NCBI RefSeq assembly: GCF_030486595.1
Contig: NZ_JAUJZH010000049.1
Coordinates: forward strand, 1 to 36,371
Reading direction: 5' to 3'
Length of the DNA: 36,371 nt
Source: Variovorax ginsengisoli
GTDB lineage: Bacteria; Pseudomonadota; Gammaproteobacteria; Burkholderiales; Burkholderiaceae_C
The position numbers and the translations under genes are program-made. Every line of letters starts with the position of its first letter. The first letter of the stretch is position 1. Shown here in pieces: positions 7,593-14,281 of the stretch. Below the pieces are notes generated by a model, which had not been told where the DNA came from, did not search any database, and saw nothing but the letters and a program-made list of their open reading frames with translations.

Positions 7593-7621
7593 AATTTAAC
7601 AAAGGCAAAACAACCTATCAA
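7593..7621 (-). promoter_or_regulatory. Sigma-70 promoter of the candidate sRNA/leader
   Basis: Minus strand: TTGATA (7616-7621, five of six to consensus), a 17-base spacer, then TAAATT (7593-7598, four of six). The predicted start is about 7585, exactly where the first RNA hairpin begins. This is one of the best-matching promoters in this GC-rich window. Confidence 0.7.
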
Positions 7622-7769
7622 GCAAGGTTTGCCATTTTTTTGAACTTATGGCTGAAATCCTTAGTACAAACAGACTCGTTCTTGACTGGTTATAAACAGA
7701 AACAGACAGCAGCCCCCTCCAACGCGCCCTCATCCGGCAGCGGCACGCTCTTGGGGCACAATTTTCGCC

Positions 7770-8774
7770 ATGACCCTCCTTGCCCCTTTCCCCGCTGGTC
7801 GCCCCCGCCGACTCCGCCGGGACGACTTCACGCGCAACCTGGTGCGTGAGCATTCGCTCTCTTCCCATGACCTGATCTATCCGGTCTTCGTCCAGGAGGG
7901 TAAGAAGCGGCGCGATCCGGTCGCCTCGATGCCGGGCGTCGAGCGCCTGAGCCTCGACCTGCTGCTGCCGGTCGCCGAGCAGTGCGTGGCACTCGGGATT
8001 CCGGTCATGGCCCTGTTCCCGGTGATCGACGCCCGGCTCAAGACACCGGCCGGCGACGAGGCCTTCAATCCCGATGGCCTGATCCCGCGCGTCGTCGCCG
8101 CGCTCAAGTCGCGCTTTCCGGAACTGGGCGTGATGACCGACGTGGCGCTGGACCCCTACACCAGCCACGGCCAGGACGGGCTGCTCGACGACAGCGGCTA
8201 CATCCTCAACGACCCGACCGTCGAAGTGCTGGTCAAGCAGGCGCTCGCGCAATCGCGCGCCGGCGTCGACATCGTGGCGCCGAGCGACATGATGGACGGC
8301 CGGATCGGCGCGATCCGAACCGCGCTCGAGGCGCGCGGCGACGTCCACACGCGGATCATGGCCTACAGCGCCAAGTTCGCGAGCGCCTTCTACGGCCCGT
8401 TCCGCGACGCCGTCGGCTCGGCCGCCAACCTCGGCAAGAGCAACAAGAAGGTCTACCAGATGGACCCTGGCAACAGCGACGAAGCGCTGCGCGAGGTCGC
8501 GATCGACATCGCCGAAGGCGCTGACATGGTGATGGTGAAGCCCGGCATGCCCTACCTGGACATCGTGCGCCGGGTGAAGGACGAGTTTCGCGTGCCGACC
8601 TTCGCCTACCAGGTCAGCGGCGAGTACGCGATGCTGAAGGCGGCGGCGCAGAATGGCTGGCTGGACCATGACGCGGTGATGCTCGAAAGCCTGCTGGCCT
8701 TCAAGCGCGCCGGCGCCGACGGCGTCCTCACTTATTTCGCGCTGGACGCTGCCAGGCTGCTCAAGCAGTCCTGA
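7770..8774 (+). CDS. hemB: Delta-aminolevulinic acid dehydratase (porphobilinogen synthase)
   Basis: HemB condenses two molecules of 5-aminolevulinate to porphobilinogen in the cytoplasm. The 334-residue length is normal. The Schiff-base lysines are Lys202 (MAYSAKFAS) and Lys257 (MVMVKPGMP). The metal-site segment reads DVALDPYTSHGQDG (residues 124-137), with Asp and no Cys, so it is the magnesium-type rather than the zinc-cysteine-type enzyme. The ATG at 7770 has no Shine-Dalgarno sequence; a CACAAT hexamer at 7757-7762 lies seven bases before it, so the mRNA may be leaderless. It is followed after 14 bases by the corA-like gene. Confidence 0.97.
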   Translation: MTLLAPFPAGRPRRLRRDDFTRNLVREHSLSSHDLIYPVFVQEGKKRRDPVASMPGVERLSLDLLLPVAEQCVALGIPVMALFPVIDARLKTPAGDEAFNPDGLIPRVVAALKSRFPELGVMTDVALDPYTSHGQDGLLDDSGYILNDPTVEVLVKQALAQSRAGVDIVAPSDMMDGRIGAIRTALEARGDVHTRIMAYSAKFASAFYGPFRDAVGSAANLGKSNKKVYQMDPGNSDEALREVAIDIAEGADMVMVKPGMPYLDIVRRVKDEFRVPTFAYQVSGEYAMLKAAAQNGWLDHDAVMLESLLAFKRAGADGVLTYFALDAARLLKQS

Positions 8775-8788
8775 GACCGGCCGCTTTC

Positions 8789-9919
8789 ATGCGCATCTTC
8801 AAGATCGACGGCACCCAGGTCACCGAGCACGACGCCCTGGCCCCGATGGCCGCGCCCGGCGCCTGCGAGCGGGGCTACCTGTGGCTGTCGCTGACGCGCG
8901 AGGAGTTCCAGGCCTCGCTGCCGCAGGTGCAGGAGGTGCTGCAGTCGCTGTGCGGCACCCTGCTGCTCGACCTGCACGTGAGTGACCTGCTGAACGACCA
9001 GCTGCCCTCGCGCTTCGACTACACCTCGCAGTACGACTTGCTCGTGTTCCGCCGGCTGGCGGCCGCCAACGGCAAGGAGCCGGCACCCCAGGCCGACCCC
9101 TCCCCGCGGGGCGGTCCGCCGGTGCTGCGCCGGGTCGACACGCGGCCGGTGGGCTTCGCGGTGTTCGACCGGGTGCTGCTGTCGGTGCACCCCGAGGACG
9201 GCTCCGTGCGCGACACCTTCGCCGCCAAGCTGCTGGCCGCGGCGGTACCGGACGGCCGCGGCGCGGTCCCGGCGCTCGATGTCCGCGCCGTCTCGGCGCG
9301 CCTCCCTTCGGGGCCGGCCGACCTGATGCTGCGGGTGATCAACCAGATCGTCGACGCCTACCTCGACCTGCGACGCGAACTGACCCGCCAGCTCGACCAC
9401 TGGCAGGCCGAACTGATCGACCCGCACAGCCGCTTCACCAACTGGAGCGCGCTGATGGATTCACGCCAGTCGCTCTACCACCTGGACGAGATCTGCGAGG
9501 ACCAGCGGGCGGCCATACAGGACTGGATCGACTCGCTCGAGACCCTGCCGGCGCCCGCCGGCGCCGGCGAGCAGCGCGAACGCGAGCTGATCATGGTGCG
9601 CAGCCGCGACGTGCTCGAGCACATCGAGCGCGTGGTCCACCACGTGCGGCGCCTGGAGCAGAACGCCGAGACCGCGGTCCAGATGCATTTCAGCGTCCAG
9701 GGCCATCGCGCCAACGACATCATGCGGGTCCTGACCGTGCTGACCGCCGTCTTCCTGCCGCTCAACCTGATCGCCGGCATCTTCGGCATGAACTTCGAGT
9801 TCATCCCCCTGGTGCACAAGGCCGACGGCTTCTGGATCGCGATGGGCTCGATGGGCGCCATCGCAATCGCGCTCGTCCTGATCTTCTGGCGCAAGCGCTA
9901 CCTGGCAAGAACCCGATAA
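8789..9919 (+). CDS. CorA family magnesium/divalent-cation transporter
   Basis: A 376-residue member of the CorA/MIT family: a long cytoplasmic N-terminal funnel domain, then two C-terminal membrane helices. The first helix ends in the signature GMN at residues 333-335 (GIFGMNFEFIP), the second spans about 346-366, and a basic tail (WRKRYLARTR) follows. The family moves Mg2+, sometimes Co2+ or Ni2+, inward; ZntB relatives move Zn2+. It begins 14 bases after hemB and is probably cotranscribed. HemB of the magnesium type next to a Mg transporter is a reasonable pairing, but that link is inference. Confidence 0.92.
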   Translation: MRIFKIDGTQVTEHDALAPMAAPGACERGYLWLSLTREEFQASLPQVQEVLQSLCGTLLLDLHVSDLLNDQLPSRFDYTSQYDLLVFRRLAAANGKEPAPQADPSPRGGPPVLRRVDTRPVGFAVFDRVLLSVHPEDGSVRDTFAAKLLAAAVPDGRGAVPALDVRAVSARLPSGPADLMLRVINQIVDAYLDLRRELTRQLDHWQAELIDPHSRFTNWSALMDSRQSLYHLDEICEDQRAAIQDWIDSLETLPAPAGAGEQRERELIMVRSRDVLEHIERVVHHVRRLEQNAETAVQMHFSVQGHRANDIMRVLTVLTAVFLPLNLIAGIFGMNFEFIPLVHKADGFWIAMGSMGAIAIALVLIFWRKRYLARTR

Positions 9920-9947
9920 AAAAAGAGCTGCCGCCGAAACAAAAAAG

Positions 9948-9977
9948 CCCGGCGAAGCCCGGGCTTAGTTGGTGAAA
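9948..9977 (-). terminator. Terminator downstream of the small secreted protein gene
   Basis: AAGCCCGG and CCGGGCTT form an eight-pair stem with a short loop, and the minus strand continues into a run of six T. It would end transcription of the gene at 10067-10414, about 100 bases after its stop codon, beyond the repeat at 9966-10063. The plus-strand side lacks a T-tract, so it does not clearly terminate the corA-like gene. Confidence 0.75.
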
Positions 9978-10063
9978 CACCGCGGAACCGGCTTCGCCGG
10001 GCCGCTGGTGTTGCCCCCGGCGAGGGGGTGGGCGGCTACACGCAGTGAGCCAACCTGGGGGAG
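9966..10063. repeat. GC-rich intergenic repeat, Comamonadaceae type (copy 1)
   Basis: The block contains GCCGGGCCGC, then a run of C, GAGGGGG, ACACGCAGTG and CTGGGGG in that order. The reverse complement of 18660-18735 shows the same order (GCCGGGCCGC, CCCCC, GGGGGG, ACACGAAGTG, TGGGGG). Two copies with this arrangement in one window point to a dispersed intergenic repeat family; I recall similar elements from Variovorax and Acidovorax genomes. It sits between the stop codon at 10067 and the terminator. Confidence 0.55.
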
Positions 10064-10066
10064 TAC

Positions 10067-10414
10067 TTACTTCCCCGCTTGAACGCGCGGCTCGGCCGTC
10101 TTGTTCATGGTCGAGATCACACGGCTGTTGACGCGCGAGCCGGCGCTCACGTTCTGGTCGGGTGCATTGGCGGTGGCAACGGCCTGGGCGCGAACGGCTT
10201 CCGTGCTGGCGACCGAGTTGAACGCTTCGGCGCCGCGCGAGCCGCGCACCACGTTCTGGTTCGGAGCGGCCGCGGTGCGGGCGGCTTCGGCGCTGACTTC
10301 GTCGCGGCTCTTGGCCGAAGCGCCGGTGTGGACGCCTTGGTAGGCTTCGGCGTGGGCGCCTGCGGCGGCGAGGAAGGACAGGGCGGCAGCGGCGAGGATG
10401 TGGGAGGTCTTCAT
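10067..10414 (-). CDS. Small exported protein of unknown function (paralogue A)
   Basis: 115 residues with a clear Sec signal peptide (MKTSHILAAAALSFLAAAGA, cleavage probably after AHA at residue 22). The mature part has two diverged repeats: residues 36-60 (SRDEVSAEA..., PNQNV, GSR) and 70-95 (TEAVRAQAV..., PDQNV, GSRV). There is no cysteine, lipobox or membrane helix after the signal. The start at 10414 is preferred over 10450 because AAGGA lies just before it and the signal peptide begins there. It is a paralogue of the next gene upstream. The SRxEV motif recalls DUF4148-type small betaproteobacterial proteins, but I cannot confirm that. Confidence 0.8.
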   Translation of the reverse strand: MKTSHILAAAALSFLAAAGAHAEAYQGVHTGASAKSRDEVSAEAARTAAAPNQNVVRGSRGAEAFNSVASTEAVRAQAVATANAPDQNVSAGSRVNSRVISTMNKTAEPRVQAGK

Positions 10415-10539
10415 TTCAAGTTCCTTGGAGTTCGTCGGATTTGTCTTCAAACCAGGCTCGCTGTCGCTGGCCTGTGCGGGCTAGTGTCCAGGCGAATCCC
10501 TAGGGGAAAACACCAGGAAAAGAGACACCGAGTTTCCTT

Positions 10540-10552
10540 AATCGAAACAATG
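10540..10552. promoter_or_regulatory. 13-bp element shared by the upstream regions of both paralogues (copy 1)
   Basis: AATCGAAACAATG occurs here, 126 bases upstream of the paralogue A start, and again at 11084-11096, 105 bases upstream of paralogue B and next to the lysR start. The core ATCGAAACAAT is an imperfect dyad (AT-G...C-AT). An operator for the neighbouring LysR protein is plausible but unproven. Confidence 0.4.
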
Positions 10553-10574
10553 ACGCTTCCCGCGAGATCCAAGG

Positions 10575-10610
10575 AAAAAGCCGGCCCGCACTTTCGCGCG
10601 GCCGGCCCTT
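10575..10610 (-). terminator. Terminator of paralogue B
   Basis: GCCGGCC (10580-10586) pairs with GGCCGGC (10600-10606), and on the minus strand a run of five T (10575-10579) follows. It lies 19 bases after the stop codon at 10629, so the two paralogues have separate transcripts. Confidence 0.8.
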
Positions 10611-10628
10611 GGCAAGACAAGAATCGGA

Positions 10629-10979
10629 TCAGAGGCCGGCTTGCTGCGTCACCGGGCGGGTGATGTTGTATTGCGACGGCACCACGCTGTTCACGAAGGC
10701 CTTGCGGTCCAGGTTCTGGTTCGGCTCGTGCGCGGTAGCGACGGCTTGCGAGCGGATCACGGCGCGGTCGGCCGATGCGGTCAGCGCCGGGGCGACGCGC
10801 GAGGACACGCCGTCGGCGTACGGGTTTTCGCTGCGGGCGGCGACCACGGCCTGGGCATTCACCTCGGCACGGCTGTTGGCCGACACCGGGGCTTGCACGC
10901 CTTGGTAGGTTTCGGCCTGGGCAGCGGCGGCGGCCAGGATCGACAGGGCGGCGGCGGCGATGATCTTCGAGGTCTTCAT
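10629..10979 (-). CDS. Small exported protein of unknown function (paralogue B)
   Basis: 116 residues, starting MKTSKIIAAAALSILAAAAA with signal-peptide cleavage probably after AQA (residue 22). It aligns with paralogue A along its length without large gaps: ETYQGVQ versus EAYQGVH, SRAEVNAQAV versus SRDEVSAEAA, and QAVATAHEPNQNL versus QAVATANAPDQNV. The same two-repeat design is kept (about 36-62 and 71-96). The C-terminus ends QQAGL, compared with VQAGK. The start at 10979 is chosen by alignment with the paralogue; an ATG at 10994 in frame would add five residues. It is divergent from the lysR gene (124 bases between starts). The function is unknown. Confidence 0.82.
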   Translation of the reverse strand: MKTSKIIAAAALSILAAAAAQAETYQGVQAPVSANSRAEVNAQAVVAARSENPYADGVSSRVAPALTASADRAVIRSQAVATAHEPNQNLDRKAFVNSVVPSQYNITRPVTQQAGL

Positions 10980-11083
10980 TTCGATGTCTTTCATGGAGTG
11001 AGAGGAGCCTTGGCTCAGTGGGATAGAGTTTGCCTCGGATTGATAGGTATAAACCCTATGAAATCGAATCAAGGTGTTCATCA

Positions 11084-11096
11084 AATCGAAACAATG
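11084..11096. promoter_or_regulatory. 13-bp shared element in the lysR/paralogue B divergent region (copy 2)
   Basis: The same AATCGAAACAATG as at 10540-10552, here ending eight bases before the lysR ATG. A partial copy (AAATCGAATC) lies at 11061-11070. The location between divergent genes, overlapping the regulator's own start, is typical of LysR autoregulation, but binding is inferred only. Confidence 0.4.
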
Positions 11097-11103
11097 GAGT
11101 GCC

Positions 11104-12003
11104 ATGGACGGTCTCGAACTGCTCAAAACCTTTCGTGAGGTCGCCTTGCGCGGCAGCTTCTCGCGCGCCGCCACGTCGCTCGGGATGTCCAAGGCCAACG
11201 CCAGCAAGTACGTGGCGCAGCTGGAAACCCGCTTCGGTGTCCGGCTGCTGAATCGCTCGACGCGCTCGGTCAGCCTGACCGATGCCGGCCACCTGCTGCT
11301 GGAGCGCAGCAAGCCCCTGCTCGAAATGATCGAGCGCACCGAGTCCGAGCTGCAGGGCCACGCTGGCCACCCGCGCGGCCGGCTGCGGGTGACGGCGCCG
11401 CACGGGCTGGGCAGCAGCAGCTTTTCGGGACTGATCGGCGAGTTCATGGTCACCTACCCCGACGTGCACGTGAGCCTGCACCTGAGCAACCGGGTGATCG
11501 ACCTGGTGGAGGAAGGCGTCGACATCGCCTTGCGGCTGGGCCGCATTCGCGACGAGAACGTGATCGTCCGCCGGCTGCGCCTGATGGACCTGGCGCTGTG
11601 TGCCACACCGGGCTACTGGGCCCGCCGCGGCATGCCGAAGAAGCCCGACGACATGCGCCGGCACGATGTCCTGACCTACTCGCTGGCCGCCGGCGGGCCG
11701 CAGCTGCCGTTCGAGGTCGACGGCCAGCCCTACAGCGTGCCGGTGACCAGCCGGATGGACGCCAACGACGCCGCGCCTCTGATCGGCGTCGCACTGGCCG
11801 GGCTCGGCGCCATCTGCGTGCCGGTCATGATGGCGCAGTCGCACATCGAGCGTGGCGCGCTGGTGCCGGTGCTGAAGGATTTCATGCCGCGCGATCTCTG
11901 GCTTTACGCGGCCTATTCGCAGCGCCGCCACAACAGCGCCGCGCTGCGGGCGCTGCTGGATTTCCTCGAGGCCCGGGTGCGCGACCCCGAGCCGGTCACT
12001 TGA
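11104..12003 (+). CDS. LysR-type transcriptional regulator
   Basis: 299 residues: an N-terminal winged helix-turn-helix (residues 1-60, with REVALRGSFSRAATSLGMSK and RLLNRSTRSVSLTDAG), then the periplasmic-binding-protein-like effector domain. It resembles the CrgA/DmlR-like subgroup. The ATG at 11104 is chosen because the protein then begins MDGLELLKTF, the usual position for the HTH, and GGAG lies just upstream; a GTG at 11074 in frame is possible. It diverges from paralogue B and converges on the amidohydrolase gene, overlapping it by eight bases. Its likely targets are itself and the paralogues or the hydrolase operon. Confidence 0.9.
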   Translation: MDGLELLKTFREVALRGSFSRAATSLGMSKANASKYVAQLETRFGVRLLNRSTRSVSLTDAGHLLLERSKPLLEMIERTESELQGHAGHPRGRLRVTAPHGLGSSSFSGLIGEFMVTYPDVHVSLHLSNRVIDLVEEGVDIALRLGRIRDENVIVRRLRLMDLALCATPGYWARRGMPKKPDDMRRHDVLTYSLAAGGPQLPFEVDGQPYSVPVTSRMDANDAAPLIGVALAGLGAICVPVMMAQSHIERGALVPVLKDFMPRDLWLYAAYSQRRHNSAALRALLDFLEARVRDPEPVT

Positions 12004-12886
12004 TTCCGAACAGTCCCGCCGCGTTGCCCCAGGCGATGCGTTGCGCGACCTCGGGCGGCAGGTCGCCGAGCCAGGTGCGGTACCCGCGCATGATCTCGTC
12101 GTAGGCGCTCCAGCGCTGGTTGACCCAGGTGTCGGAACCGACCAGGAAGCGCTCCGGGTACTTCAGGATCAGCGCCCGCCATTCGGGGCACAGCGTGCCG
12201 CCGTCGCAGGTGAGGCCCGGCCGGTACGACAGCTCGCCCATCAGCAGCGGATAGCGCTCGAGCAGCGCCTGGACCCGCGCGACCGGCGGTCCGCCGATGC
12301 CGGTGTGGGCCCAGATCAGGCGCAGCGACCGGCCCCGGGACGGCGCGTTGGCCATCAGCAGGTCGATCGCCACGTCGTCGACGTGCGCCAGCACCGCCAA
12401 CTGCCGCTGCTCGGCCAGCGCGATCAGCTTGCGGGCCACCGGCCCGTTGGCGTTGGCGCTGTCGTAGAGATGGAATTCGCCCAGCCCACGGTAGGGTCCG
12501 CTCGCCGTGCCGCGGGCCAGCTCGGCCTGCACCATCTCGTAGATGCTGTCGTCGCGGAACCAGTTGTCGTAGTCGTCGCGGTTGCGGTAGAGCCGCACGA
12601 AGGGCACCACCGTCACGCCGGCGGCGCGCGTCTCGCGGGCGGCCGCGAGCGTCTGGGTGCCGGCGTTGGGACGTGAGTTGGCGACGATCGCCTTGACGCC
12701 GTTGCGCTGCATCCGGGCCAGCGCTTCGGCCGGCGGATAGGGCCCGGCGTGGCCGTCCCAGGCTTCCTGGTTGTAGTGCAAGTGGGTGTCGAACAGCGGG
12801 CCGGCGTAGTCGGCCGCCCCTGCGAAAGGTGCCAGCAGCGCCGCCGCCAGGGCGAGCGGTGCGAAGCGAAGGCGCCTGCCGGCCAC
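11996..12886 (-). CDS. Exported metal-dependent hydrolase, amidohydrolase superfamily
   Basis: 296 residues from a GTG at 12886. The first ~25 residues form a signal peptide (MAGRRLRFAPLALAAALLAP, cleavage near AGA), so the enzyme is probably periplasmic. It is a TIM-barrel amidohydrolase with DTHLH (His35, His37), GEFHLYD (His139), LAHVDD (His168), WAHTG (His194) and VGSDTW (Asp252), the metal and catalytic set of the amidohydrolase_2-like group. The substrate is unknown. ATG starts are absent in the plausible region, so the GTG, 14 bases after the upstream gene's stop, is chosen. It is the third gene of an operon with the DLH and DsbA-like genes. Confidence 0.82.
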   Translation of the reverse strand: MAGRRLRFAPLALAAALLAPFAGAADYAGPLFDTHLHYNQEAWDGHAGPYPPAEALARMQRNGVKAIVANSRPNAGTQTLAAARETRAAGVTVVPFVRLYRNRDDYDNWFRDDSIYEMVQAELARGTASGPYRGLGEFHLYDSANANGPVARKLIALAEQRQLAVLAHVDDVAIDLLMANAPSRGRSLRLIWAHTGIGGPPVARVQALLERYPLLMGELSYRPGLTCDGGTLCPEWRALILKYPERFLVGSDTWVNQRWSAYDEIMRGYRTWLGDLPPEVAQRIAWGNAAGLFGIK

Positions 12887-12900
12887 GGCCCGCGCGCCGC

Positions 12901-13584
12901 TCAGCCGAGGTGCTTGGCGAAGAAGGCCAGCGTGCGCTCCCTGGCGAGCTTGGCGGCCGCCGCATCGTAGGACCCGCGCTGGTCGCAGTTGAAGCCGTGG
13001 CCGCATTCGTAGACATGCACCTCGACCTCCGGATGCGCCTTCTTGAAGGCGTCGATGGTGTCGAGCGGAATCCAGTGGTCGTTGTTGCCGAAGTGGGCCA
13101 GCACCGGCACCTTGGGCTTGCGCGCCGTTTCCTCGGGGCTGGTCATGCCGCCGCCGTAGTAGGGGGCCGCCGCCGACAGACCCGACACCTCGGCCGCCGC
13201 GCGCCAGGTCAGCAGCCCGCCCCAGCAGTAGCCGACGATGCCGACCTTGCCGGCCTTCGACGCATAGTCGACCGCCGCCTGCAGGTCCTGCAGCACGCCC
13301 GGTGCCGGCAGCGCCTCGACCGCGGTCTTGAGGCCGAAGCCGTTCTTCATGTCGTCCTCGGTGTAGCCCAGCTCGACGCCCTGCTTCACGCGGTGGAAGG
13401 TGGCCGGCGCGACCGCCAGGTAGCCCTCGGCCGCGTAGCCGTCAGCCACCGAGCGGATGTGCGAATTGACGCCGAAGATCTCCTGGACGACCACCACCGC
13501 GCCCTTGGGCTTGCCCGCCGGCTCGGCGACGTAGGCGGGAAAGGTGAAGCCGTCTTTGGCGGTGAGATCGATGAATTGACCCAT
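12901..13584 (-). CDS. Dienelactone hydrolase family protein
   Basis: 227 residues of the alpha/beta hydrolase fold with the Cys-His-Asp triad of dienelactone hydrolases: Cys120 (GYCWGG), Asp169 (GNNDHW) and His196 (CGHGFN), with Glu35 (VQEIFG) placed as in the family. Dienelactone hydrolase acts in chlorocatechol breakdown, but many homologues have other ester or lactone substrates, and no catechol dioxygenase gene lies nearby. AAGGAG sits seven bases before the ATG at 13584; an ATG two codons earlier (13590) overlaps the stop of the preceding gene as ATGA and is the alternative start. Confidence 0.9.
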   Translation of the reverse strand: MGQFIDLTAKDGFTFPAYVAEPAGKPKGAVVVVQEIFGVNSHIRSVADGYAAEGYLAVAPATFHRVKQGVELGYTEDDMKNGFGLKTAVEALPAPGVLQDLQAAVDYASKAGKVGIVGYCWGGLLTWRAAAEVSGLSAAAPYYGGGMTSPEETARKPKVPVLAHFGNNDHWIPLDTIDAFKKAHPEVEVHVYECGHGFNCDQRGSYDAAAAKLARERTLAFFAKHLG

Positions 13585-13586
13585 GG

Positions 13587-14207
13587 TCATGCTCCTTGAG
13601 AGGTTGGTTGTTGTTTCAATGCGCGTTCGACGAAATCGAGCCGGTCCTGGCCCCAGAAGATCTCGCCGTCGATGACGTAGCTGGGGGCGCCGAAGACCTT
13701 GCAGTCAATGGCTTCCTGGGTGTATTCCTCGTAGCGCTCCTGCACCGCCTGGCTCTGCGCCTGGTCGACCCGGCGGGCGTCGAGCCCGCATTCTGCCGCC
13801 AGCGCCTCCAGCACTTTCGGGTCGGCGATGTTGCGCTCCTGGACCCAGACCGCGGCGAACACCGCGCCGCACAGCGACATGGCCCGCTCGGTCCCGTCGT
13901 GGAGATCGGTGGCGATGATGAGGCGGGCGGCGTCGTCGCTGGCCACCGGGAAGAACTTGGGCTTGGGGTTGAGCTCGATGTCGAGGTGCTTCGAGCAGCG
14001 CGCCAGGTCGACCAGCCGGTAGGCCTGCCGCTGCGGCGCCCGCTTGCCGAGCGGCAGGCCGCCCGAGACCGGGAACACGGAGCCGAAGTCGATCGGCCGG
14101 ACGCGCACGGCGGCGCCGGCGGCCTTGGCGATGGCGGCGAAGCGCGCATGCCCGAGGTAGGTCCAGGGGCTGTGCGGCGTGAAGTAGTAGTCGATGGTGC
14201 GGCTCAA
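13587..14207 (-). CDS. 2-hydroxychromene-2-carboxylate isomerase / DsbA-like (kappa-GST) family protein
   Basis: 206 residues of the DsbA-like thioredoxin fold. The N-terminus YYFTPHSPWTYLGHARF places the catalytic Ser13 where DsbA has Cys. APSYVIDGEIFWGQDRLDFVERAL is the family's conserved C-terminal part with the cis-proline region. The prototype isomerises 2-hydroxychromene-2-carboxylate in naphthalene degradation using glutathione, but the family is broad. The start is a TTG at 14207 with GGAG six bases before it; longer readings lack family similarity. It is the first gene of the three-gene operon, divergent from the SDR gene 74 bases away. Confidence 0.85.
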   Translation of the reverse strand: MSRTIDYYFTPHSPWTYLGHARFAAIAKAAGAAVRVRPIDFGSVFPVSGGLPLGKRAPQRQAYRLVDLARCSKHLDIELNPKPKFFPVASDDAARLIIATDLHDGTERAMSLCGAVFAAVWVQERNIADPKVLEALAAECGLDARRVDQAQSQAVQERYEEYTQEAIDCKVFGAPSYVIDGEIFWGQDRLDFVERALKQQPTSQGA

Positions 14208-14281
14208 GAGCGTCTCCTCGATGATGTAATCCGACGCAGACGGTTTTAACTGACGCACGGCTTCCGTGCAGGAGGTGGGTT

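Noticed and set aside
7683..7696. TTGACT followed by TATAAA upstream of hemB as a promoter
   Set aside because: The two hexamers are only three bases apart, so they cannot form one -35/-10 pair, and neither has a good partner at 16-18 bases.
7483..7760. 6S RNA or tmRNA in the hemJ-hemB interval
   Set aside because: The predicted RNA is only about 100 nt, lacks the long 6S duplex with a central bubble and has no tRNA-like ends or tag reading frame.
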